64,000 bases of DNA from Flavobacterium anhuiense (GTDB lineage: Bacteria > Bacteroidota > Bacteroidia > Flavobacteriales > Flavobacteriaceae): contig NZ_FMVC01000001.1 in assembly GCF_900101855.1 (NCBI RefSeq), positions 372,001 to 436,000 of the forward strand. Reading direction: 5' to 3'. Position 1 is the stretch's first letter. Each line of letters starts with the position of its first letter. The notes under the pieces are model-generated. The model saw nothing but the letters and a program-made list of their open reading frames with translations. It did no database searches and was not told where the DNA came from. A program made the translations under genes and the position numbers. Positions 1 through 6,441 of the stretch are shown in pieces.

Positions 1-304
1 TAGAAAGCTTTTTTCCGTTTGCTTCAACTGTTTTTATGTTGGAAGTTTTCTCTTTAAAATCTAAAATTAAGGGCTGACTTAAATCAGATAAACTCAAATT
101 TACAATCAAATTAGAATTTATATTTTCTGATTTCTGATTCGGAATTTCGAAAGACAAAATGTATTGAAGATCTGAAATCTGTTTTTTACGAAATTTCGCT
201 AGCTGTTCTAAAACACCATTTTCTAATAATGCCTTTTCTTTTACCTGAGAAAAACTATTGAAAATCAATATAAAAAAACAAAGAAAGCTGTAGAAAATTT
301 TCAT
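1..304 (-). CDS. M1-family metallopeptidase, N-terminal fragment (cut by window edge)
   Basis: This reading frame starts with ATG at 304 on the minus strand and runs off the left edge, so only about 101 residues are visible. Residues 1-20 form a signal peptide (MKIFYSFLCFFILIFNSFSQ), so the product is exported. The segment after it (RKKQISDLQYILSFEIP followed by short beta-like strands) resembles the N-terminal beta domain of Bacteroidota M1 aminopeptidases. The HExxH zinc site would lie outside the window, so the enzyme class is inferred from the N-terminus only. It is divergent from the zinc-type locus that starts at 457 and shares the 150-base intergenic region with it. Confidence 0.55.
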   Translation of the reverse strand, partial: MKIFYSFLCFFILIFNSFSQVKEKALLENGVLEQLAKFRKKQISDLQYILSFEIPNQKSENINSNLIVNLSLSDLSQPLILDFKEKTSNIKTVEANGKKLS

Positions 305-365
305 TTTTAAGGAATATAAGATTTGCTAAAATTAGCAAAAGCATTGATTTTTTACAAACAATTAT

Positions 366-420
366 CGCAACAACATTGCATTTAAAAATAAGATTTCTAT
401 ATTTGCAACACTATTGCATT
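366..420 (+). promoter_or_regulatory. Promoter with two operator-like boxes ahead of the zinc-type locus
   Basis: A TTG at 376-378, a 19-base spacer and TATATTTG at 398-405 match the Flavobacterium sigma-A promoter exactly. Two near-identical boxes overlap it: GCAACAACATTGCATT at 367-382 covers the -33 element and GCAACACTATTGCATT at 405-420 starts at the end of the -7 element. Each is an inverted repeat, (T)GCAA-N5-TTGC(A), and they match at 14 of 16 positions with starts 38 bases apart. This placement fits repression by a dimeric regulator. A Fur/Zur-family metal repressor is a guess from the genes downstream. Confidence 0.6.
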
Positions 421-456
421 AATTCTGGTTAAAAATATCAGAAGTAATCTTAACGA

Positions 457-807
457 ATGAAAAAGAAACTTAAATTTATAAATCTCTTTATGCCTTTGAT
501 TGTATTGTTCGCAATACTTTTTCCGGCTGTGCATTCGTATGAGCATATTTTGGACACTCATTCGCAGAAAGAGAAAATAGAATTTTCAGTTTCAGAAAAG
601 CCACAATTCAAGGCCAAACTGCATTCGTTTCATAAATGTTCGATTTGCGATTTTAAGTTTAGCGCTGTTGGCACATTTGAATTTCATGCTTTTCAGTTTT
701 TCAAGAATAATCCTGTTGTAAAACACATTAGTTTTTACAGCAAACCGCATTTTGCATTTTTTAAGGGCGCTCTTTTCTCACTTCGAGCCCCACCTTTTAC
801 ACTTTAG
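457..807 (+). CDS. Small membrane or exported protein with HSYEH and CxxC motifs, upstream of a TonB receptor locus
   Basis: The product has 116 residues with one N-terminal hydrophobic segment (about residues 8-25), followed directly by HSYEH (26-30), a CSIC motif (C61, C64), FEFHAF (74-79) and a C-terminal R-A-P-P. No named family is recognised. A paralogue at 37102-37455 has HSYEH and the CxxC at exactly the same residue numbers and also sits just upstream of a TonB-dependent receptor. The spacing of His and Cys suggests metal or haem-iron binding near the membrane, but that is inference. It has its own well-formed promoter with paired operator-like boxes. The next gene begins about 465 bases downstream, across a repeat-rich gap. 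Confidence 0.75.
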   Translation: MKKKLKFINLFMPLIVLFAILFPAVHSYEHILDTHSQKEKIEFSVSEKPQFKAKLHSFHKCSICDFKFSAVGTFEFHAFQFFKNNPVVKHISFYSKPHFAFFKGALFSLRAPPFTL

Positions 808-920
808 TATTTTTTGTGTTTCTGATTGTTTTGCAATTCGGCATATAATTGTTTTTATGATTTAAAAATTTAAAAACATTCAATAGCTATTACATTCGTT
901 TTAAGCATTTAATACAATGT

Positions 921-970
921 ATTGATATTGATATTGATATTGATATTGATATTGATATTGATATTGATAT
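921..970. repeat. Hexanucleotide microsatellite ATTGAT, about 8.3 copies
   Basis: Fifty bases consist of perfect head-to-tail ATTGAT units. The repeat is non-coding and lies between the first small gene and the lipoprotein-receptor genes. Copy number could vary by slippage. Confidence 0.95.
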
Positions 971-1084
971 AACTTTTTCTACACAAAAAAACTTCCAAAT
1001 TTTTATCGATTAACATATTAGGACTAAACTTAATTCAGCTTTTAGTTACTAGTGTGCTGTTTGACTAGAGAAAAGATATATGTC

Positions 1085-1199
1085 GCCTCGCTGAGGCTTT
1101 TGCATAGGTCCTAAATTCTTTTTTACAAATATTTCGTCCCGCTGGGACTTACCCAAAAATGGCAAATATATTTCTACCAATATTTTGTCCCTCTGGGAC
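1085..1199. repeat. Three REP-like palindromes with 51-base periodicity
   Basis: Three 13-base palindromes, GCCTCGCTGAGGC (1085-1097), GTCCCGCTGGGAC (1136-1148) and GTCCCTCTGGGAC (1187-1199), start exactly 51 bases apart. Units two and three share flanks (ATATTT or ATTTTG before, TTA after). They are more GC-rich than the surrounding DNA and look like REP-type intergenic elements. No REP-associated transposase is present in the window. Confidence 0.8.
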
Positions 1200-1272
1200 T
1201 TATAAACTTTGCAATAGGCTTCTTATATAACCCAAATACCTTTATAAAATGATCAAAATCAAATCAGAAAAA

Positions 1273-1704
1273 ATGAAAACAACAAAACTCATTCTGGCTT
1301 CGCTTTTTGCGGCAATTGCTTTTACAGGCTGCAGTAACGACGACTCAGAACAAGAACAAGCCATTCCTAAGATTGACAAAGTAGAACTAGGTCTTAGCAA
1401 CAGCGAAACAGCAACTATTGGCGCAGATTTCCATTTTAATGCAGAAGTGACTGCCGCTGATAAAATCGAAAATGTGCAGGTAAAAATTGTGCAAAAAAAC
1501 ACCGAAACATATTCTAAAGTCTGGTCACACGAAATTACTTGGACACAATATGCGGGCGCAAAAAATGCAACGGTTCACAAACATTTTGACATTCCAGAAG
1601 ATGCCGCAGAAGGAAAATACGACTTCATCATTATCGTAAACGATCAAAACGGAAGTAAGCTGGAAGTGAAGAAAAACCTAACGATTGTAAATCAAAAAAT
1701 ATGA
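1273..1704 (+). CDS. DUF4625-like lipoprotein (first of two)
   Basis: The start at 1273 is preferred over an in-frame ATG at 1249 because it opens directly into a lipoprotein signal (MKTTKLILASLF...TGC), giving 143 residues. The lipidated Cys is followed by an acidic stretch (SNDDSEQEQ) and an Ig-like beta domain that ends in a KYDFIIIVND-type strand. The pattern resembles the DUF4625 lipoproteins found beside TonB receptors in Bacteroidota; that family call is from memory. His residues at WSHEITW and VHKHFD could bind metal. The stop overlaps the start of the next lipoprotein by four bases, so the two are co-translated. It probably works at the outer membrane with the receptor at 2182. Confidence 0.75.
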   Translation: MKTTKLILASLFAAIAFTGCSNDDSEQEQAIPKIDKVELGLSNSETATIGADFHFNAEVTAADKIENVQVKIVQKNTETYSKVWSHEITWTQYAGAKNATVHKHFDIPEDAAEGKYDFIIIVNDQNGSKLEVKKNLTIVNQKI

Positions 1705-2171
1705 AAAAACTAAAGCTTCTTTTAGGTGTTTTGACACTTGCCTTTATAACATCTTGTTCAAGCGATAATGCCGAAATCGACACCGAATATCCTGTGATTG
1801 ACATCACTGGGGCAAATGCTTTTCCTATTCAATGCAGCACGATTGAACGCGGAAAGACCTTTACTTTCAAAGCCACTTTTAATGATAATGTCGAATTGGG
1901 TTCTTACAGTTTGGACATTCACCACAATTTCGACCATCATACGCATAGTACAGAAGTAAATACCTGCGAAACCGAAGCTGTAAAAAGCCCTGTAAAACCT
2001 ATGCTTTTCATTAACAATTACACTATTCCAAATGGAATGAAAAGTTACGAAGCAACAGCACAAATCACCATTCCTGCCGATGTTGATCCGGGAGATTATC
2101 ATTTTATGATCCGCTTGACGGACAAGGAGGGCTGGCAAACGCTGAAAGGCTTAAGTATTAAAATTTTATAA
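1701..2171 (+). CDS. DUF4625-like lipoprotein (second of two), His-rich
   Basis: The product has 156 residues with a lipobox ending at C19 (LTLAFITSCSS), then an Ig-like domain. A His cluster (DIHHNFDHHTHSTE) in the middle of the domain is a plausible metal-binding loop. The overall plan, including the final PGDYHFMIRLTDKEGW strand, matches the preceding lipoprotein and the DUF4625 group, so the pair probably arose by tandem duplication. It overlaps the upstream gene by four bases and lies 10 bases before the TonB receptor, a clear operon arrangement. A role in capturing a metal at the cell surface is inferred from the neighbours. Confidence 0.75.
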   Translation: MKKLKLLLGVLTLAFITSCSSDNAEIDTEYPVIDITGANAFPIQCSTIERGKTFTFKATFNDNVELGSYSLDIHHNFDHHTHSTEVNTCETEAVKSPVKPMLFINNYTIPNGMKSYEATAQITIPADVDPGDYHFMIRLTDKEGWQTLKGLSIKIL

Positions 2172-2181
2172 GATCAGATTA

Positions 2182-4389
2182 ATGAAGAATGCCCTATCCA
2201 TGTATTGGAAATATTGTTTTTTACTCATCGGTTTATTGGTTTCAGTTGAAGCTTTTTCTCAAAATCAGCCCTCGGAAAAAAAATCAGAAATTAAAGAGCT
2301 AGAGGAAGTTTTAATCAGCAATAATACCGTTCAGAAACGCAAAAAAGAAGAATCGCTAAATGTTGAAACAGTAAACAATAGCTTTATTCAGCGTAATCTT
2401 GGCGGAAGTTTGATGCAGTCTTTGCAGAAATTGCCAGGCGTTAAAACTATTTCGATTGGTTCTGGAGGTTCGAAACCGCTTATTCGAGGTTTGAGTTTCA
2501 ATCAGGTTATTGTGGTCGAAAACGGATTGAAACACGAAGGCCAGCAGTGGGGCGCCGATCACGGATTGGAAATCGATCAATATGCTGTCAATCGGGTAGA
2601 AATTATAAAAGGCCCTTCTTCATTTATTTATGGATCTGATGCTGTCGGAGGTGCGATAAATATTAAACCTCTGCCCCTTCCATCTCAAAATACTTTTGGC
2701 GGAAGCGTTGACCTTACCGGAAAAAGCAACAATGCACAATTTGGAAGTTCTATTAATTTATTCGGAAGAAACAAAAACTGGTTCTTTGATTCCCGTGTCA
2801 CCACAATGGATTATGGGGATTATCGCGTTCCGACCGATGTGGTTCATGTATACAGTTATGCTGTTCCGCTGTACAAAAATCATTTGCGAAATACGGCTGG
2901 AAAAGAACTCGATTTTCACTTGAGCACGGGTTATTCGGGCGAGCATTTTAAATCGGTTTTCTATTTCAGCAATGTGCATACCAAAAGCGGATTTTTCGCG
3001 AATGCGCATGGACTCGAACCTCGAAATGTTGATCTGGAATTGCACGACAAATCGAGCCGTGATATTTTGATGCCGTATCAGCAAGTCAATCATTTGAAAG
3101 TGAGCAATACGACTTCTTTTCAATTGGGGAATCATGCTTTTGAGACACAGATTGGTTTTCAAAACAACTTTAGAAGAGAATATAGCCATTACGTAAATCA
3201 TGGATATATGCCGGCAATTTATCCCGAAGACATGTACGCTCCTCAAGATTTGGAACGCCAATATGATAAAGATGTTTGGTCGTTTTCTGCTAAAGATGAA
3301 TTCCGATTGAATCGCCATCAGATTACTGTGGGAACCAATATTGCTGGACAGGAAAATGCCATTGGCGGATGGAGTTTCCTTATTCCTGCTTTCACACAAT
3401 TCAACGCTGGATTATTTGCTTACGATAAAATTGAACTGAACGAAAAATGGTTTCTGCACGGCGCCATTCGTTACGATTACGGAAAAATCAAAATGAAATC
3501 ATATTACGATTGGTTTCAAAGTCCGGTTTCCGAAAACAATCAGACGCAAATGGAATACTTGCAGCGTTCTCAAGATTTAACCAAAACTTTTGACAGTTTT
3601 ACGTGGTCTGCAGGAATCAATTATAATCCTGGAAATCTTTCGCTAAAAGCTAATTTGGGATCAAGTTTCAGAATGCCGATTGCTAAAGAATTGGCTTCAA
3701 ACGGCGTAAATTATCATTATTTCCGATTCGAAAAAGGAAATCCGAATTTGGATGCAGAACGTTCGTATCAATTGGATTTGGGAATCGAATGGAATCAGCA
3801 AAACTGGTCTTTTCAACTGACGCCTTTTGTGAACTATTTTCCAAATTTCATTTATCTGAATCCAACTTCAGCTCATGATATTTATTATGGCGCAGGAAAT
3901 CAGGTTTTTGAATACGAGCAAAGTAAAGTCTTTCGCTATGGTGCGGAATTCCAGACGCGCTATTATTTCCTAAAATCTTTAAGTGCAGAAATTGGTGCTG
4001 AATATCTTTATTCAGAACAAAAATCAGGAAGTAAAATAGGCTATACGCTTCCGTTCTCGCCTCCGCCTTCTGTTTTGTTCGGATTGAATTATGAACCGCA
4101 AATTTCCTTTTTAAAAGAACCTTATTTTGGTGTTGATTATCGTTTTACGGCACAGCAAAATAATATTGTTCCGCCTGAGAAAAAAACGGCTGAAAGTCAT
4201 GTTTTTAATGTGGCTTTTGGTTCAAAAGTAAAAACAGGAAAACAGGATATCAGCATCAATATTCAGATCCAGAATTTATTCAATACAAGATATTTAAATC
4301 ACACCAGCTTTTACCGTCTTATCGAACTTCCAGAAGCGGGAAGAAACATTATTGTTTCTATGAAAATTCCGTTTCCCTTTTCGCGATAA
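2182..4389 (+). CDS. TonB-dependent outer-membrane receptor (ZnuD-like)
   Basis: The product has 735 residues with a signal peptide (ending near VEAFSQ), a TonB-box-like acidic segment (IKELEEVLIS) and a plug domain with the usual signatures (SLQKLPGVKTISIGSGGSKPLIRG; RVEIIKGPSSFIYGSDAVGG). A 22-strand barrel should follow, including the late FRMPIAKELASNGVNYH and NPNLDAERSYQLDLG motifs. It lacks the carboxypeptidase-like N-terminal domain of the second receptor in this window (37615). The plug loop GADHGLEID, an adjacent HD-rich AztD-like lipoprotein and two His-bearing lipoproteins favour zinc, or another divalent metal, as substrate. That substrate is inference. It is translated in the middle of a tight operon. 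Confidence 0.85.
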   Translation: MKNALSMYWKYCFLLIGLLVSVEAFSQNQPSEKKSEIKELEEVLISNNTVQKRKKEESLNVETVNNSFIQRNLGGSLMQSLQKLPGVKTISIGSGGSKPLIRGLSFNQVIVVENGLKHEGQQWGADHGLEIDQYAVNRVEIIKGPSSFIYGSDAVGGAINIKPLPLPSQNTFGGSVDLTGKSNNAQFGSSINLFGRNKNWFFDSRVTTMDYGDYRVPTDVVHVYSYAVPLYKNHLRNTAGKELDFHLSTGYSGEHFKSVFYFSNVHTKSGFFANAHGLEPRNVDLELHDKSSRDILMPYQQVNHLKVSNTTSFQLGNHAFETQIGFQNNFRREYSHYVNHGYMPAIYPEDMYAPQDLERQYDKDVWSFSAKDEFRLNRHQITVGTNIAGQENAIGGWSFLIPAFTQFNAGLFAYDKIELNEKWFLHGAIRYDYGKIKMKSYYDWFQSPVSENNQTQMEYLQRSQDLTKTFDSFTWSAGINYNPGNLSLKANLGSSFRMPIAKELASNGVNYHYFRFEKGNPNLDAERSYQLDLGIEWNQQNWSFQLTPFVNYFPNFIYLNPTSAHDIYYGAGNQVFEYEQSKVFRYGAEFQTRYYFLKSLSAEIGAEYLYSEQKSGSKIGYTLPFSPPPSVLFGLNYEPQISFLKEPYFGVDYRFTAQQNNIVPPEKKTAESHVFNVAFGSKVKTGKQDISINIQIQNLFNTRYLNHTSFYRLIELPEAGRNIIVSMKIPFPFSR

Positions 4390-4439
4390 GCAAACCATTC
4401 AAAACTCAATTATTTACAAATTTTAAATCCTTTATTACA

Positions 4440-5663
4440 ATGAAAAACAAGTTTTACAAACTACTATTTTTATTTGCAGTTTCGCTTTTTGCGGTTTCGT
4501 GCAGCAACGACGATGACAACCACGATGATCACGATCATGATCACGACACTTCAGAAGAACACACTTTTGTTCGAGTTTTACTTTCTGACGAAAAAACTAC
4601 GGAACTAACGCTTTTTGATCCGCATGAAGATAAAATCAGTTCTTTTACGGCAAAATTTGCTAAATCTTCTTTGTACACAACAGAATCTGGACGTTATGCA
4701 GGAATTGTTCACAGAGACAATAATTTCGTAGAAACTTTCGACAGCGGATTGGAATTACACGGCGATCACATTGATGTTGACGATGTTCCGAAATTTGGAA
4801 TTTTAGCGACAAGCGCATTAAAACCAACGCATTTTAAAAGTAAAATTGGCGAAATCCTAACTTTTAACGACGGCGACGGAACGCTTTCTGTTGGTAAAGA
4901 AGCCGATGTAAACAAAGCTGGTGCAACATTCAAAACGATAAATTCAGGTTTATTGGCACATCACGGTGCAATGGCGACTTTTACAAACGGAACTTATGCC
5001 ATTACGGTAAAAGATAATTCGGTGACAGGAACGCTTCCTGAAAAAGTAAAAATCATCGACAACACCGGAAAAACCCTTTTTGATGCTAAAATTCAAACAA
5101 AAGGAATTCACGGAAATGCTTCAGACGGCGTGTATGCTGTTTTTGGTTCGTCAAGCGGCATTTTGGTTGTAGAAAGCAACGGAAATCAAAAATTGATCAA
5201 TCATCCAGCAGATTTTGGAACGGCTTGGTTCGGAACTATTTTAGAAACGGCTTCTGCTGGAAAATTCATTGGCTATACAGCCGCAAAAGGCGCATTTTTA
5301 ATTGATGTTGTGGCTAATACTGTAAAACCAATTATTCAGAACACAACCATTATGCAATGCAAAACAAGTTACGATCGTAAAAAACTGGCTGTTTTATTGC
5401 ATTCAGGAGAATTTAAACTTTATGATATCAGCAGTTTGCAAGCGGTAAAAGAAATTAAAGCGACTGCAGAAACAGCTACAGATGCAACATTAAAACCTCA
5501 AATGGCAGTTACAGACCGTTTTGCTTACATTACTTCGCCAACCACTGGAGAATTAGTGCGAGTAAACCTTACTACATTGGAAATCAAAAAGACTAAGGTT
5601 TCTAGTACGCCTTATATGATTACGGTTTTGGGTTATGAAAACAGCGAAACTCACAGCCACTAA
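4440..5663 (+). CDS. AztD-like zinc metallochaperone, predicted beta-propeller lipoprotein
   Basis: The product has 407 residues with a lipobox ending at C21, followed by an Asp/His-rich stretch (residues 24-36, DDDNHDDHDHDHD) that is a flexible metal-capture segment. The remainder looks like a seven-bladed propeller. Segments such as RYAGIVHRDNNFVETFDSG followed by LHGDHIDVDD, the IHGNASDGVYAVFGSSSGI region and a C-terminal HSH resemble the periplasmic zinc chaperone AztD of AztABCD systems. Here no AztABC transporter is adjacent. It follows a TonB receptor by 50 bases, so it probably presents zinc to, or buffers it near, the outer membrane. The family match is by eye and needs a profile search. 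Confidence 0.7.
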   Translation: MKNKFYKLLFLFAVSLFAVSCSNDDDNHDDHDHDHDTSEEHTFVRVLLSDEKTTELTLFDPHEDKISSFTAKFAKSSLYTTESGRYAGIVHRDNNFVETFDSGLELHGDHIDVDDVPKFGILATSALKPTHFKSKIGEILTFNDGDGTLSVGKEADVNKAGATFKTINSGLLAHHGAMATFTNGTYAITVKDNSVTGTLPEKVKIIDNTGKTLFDAKIQTKGIHGNASDGVYAVFGSSSGILVVESNGNQKLINHPADFGTAWFGTILETASAGKFIGYTAAKGAFLIDVVANTVKPIIQNTTIMQCKTSYDRKKLAVLLHSGEFKLYDISSLQAVKEIKATAETATDATLKPQMAVTDRFAYITSPTTGELVRVNLTTLEIKKTKVSSTPYMITVLGYENSETHSH

Positions 5664-5694
5664 TTAATTTTCGAACAACTATTTCAATTATTTT

Positions 5695-5822
5695 AACACA
5701 TAGAAACATAGCTTATCTTTGAGTATAGAGACGTTTCACTTATTTAAAACCACATAGCTATGTGTAAAAACTAGTTTTCTCTAAACTCTTTTATGAGCAT
5801 AAAATCTATGTTTCTATGTGTT
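5695..5822. repeat. MITE-like element with 17-base terminal inverted repeats
   Basis: AACACATAGAAACATAG (5695-5711) is repeated perfectly inverted at 5806-5822, and an internal palindrome CACATAGCTATGTG lies between (about 5752-5765). The element sits between convergent genes and encodes nothing. Confidence 0.8.
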
Positions 5823-5840
5823 TAAAAAATTCAACACATA

Positions 5841-5872
5841 AAAAAGGTCCAACTTTCGTCGGACCTTTTTTA
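5841..5872. terminator. Bidirectional hairpin terminator between aztD-like gene and trxA
   Basis: GGTCC (5846-5850) pairs with GGACC (5861-5865), flanked by A and T tracts, so it can end transcripts from both sides of this convergent pair. Confidence 0.8.
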
Positions 5873-5891
5873 TATTAATCGTAATCTAAGA

Positions 5892-6209
5892 TTACAATAA
5901 AGCGTCTAAACTATCTGCGTAGGCTTGTTTCGGAGCTACTCCTACTTGTTTTCCTACTACTTCACCATTTTGAAACACCAAAACGGTTGGTATGTTACGC
6001 ACACCATATTTTGCAGCAAATTCTTGGTTAGCATCTACATCTACTTTACCAACAACTACTTTACCAGCGTACTCTTCGCTTAATTGGTCAATGATTGGAC
6101 CAACCATTCTACAAGGACCACACCATGCTGCCCAAAAATCCACCATTACTGGTTTATCTGATTTTAAAACTACTTCATCAAAAGTAGCATCTGTTATTGC
6201 TAATGCCAT
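5892..6209 (-). CDS. trxA: Thioredoxin
   Basis: The 105-residue protein is a full-length cytoplasmic thioredoxin. It has the WCGPC redox centre (C30, C33), the buried DVDANQ region and the conserved cis-proline segment [13 protein letters not shown]. It reduces protein disulfides using thioredoxin reductase. It stands alone, convergent with the zinc-type locus. A TAAATTTG -7-like element on the minus strand (6269 to 6262) gives a plausible promoter, with a leader of about 50 bases. Confidence 0.97.
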   Translation of the reverse strand: MALAITDATFDEVVLKSDKPVMVDFWAAWCGPCRMVGPIIDQLSEEYAGKVVVGKVDVDANQEFAAKYGVRNIPTVLVFQNGEVVGKQVGVAPKQAYADSLDALL

Positions 6210-6441
6210 AATATATTAAGATTAAAATTAGGTCTGAAATATTAACTTTCAAACTACAGTACAAATTTAAAAATTTAAAATAAATCAAACACCATTACTA
6301 AATTAGTTTTCATTATAAATGTATTGTCAATAATTATAAACTGTATAACGCTAAATTTACAATTTATTTACCTGAAAATCAAACCAATAAACTTTTTAGC
6401 ATTTTTTTAGTATCTTTAGTATATCCAAAAATACGATTAAC

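Larger units (their letters stand above)
808..1272. other. Repeat-rich 465-base gap without a gene
   Basis: No convincing coding frame is seen between the small CxxC protein and the DUF4625-type genes. The gap holds a hexamer tandem repeat (921-970) and three palindromic REP-like units with 51-base periodicity (1085-1199), described separately. A weak TAccTTTa at 1238-1245 could serve as a -7 element for the downstream operon. Confidence 0.6.

Noticed and set aside
921..970. CRISPR array
   Set aside because: The hexamer units have no spacers and no cas genes are near; it is a simple microsatellite.
1085..1199. CRISPR-like repeats with 51-base period
   Set aside because: Only three short palindromes, degenerate between units, without cas genes; REP-like units fit better.
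2758..3399. A 213-codon minus-strand frame inside the first TonB receptor
   Set aside because: It lies entirely antisense to a clear receptor gene, has no domain or signal, and is best explained as a shadow of the coding strand.
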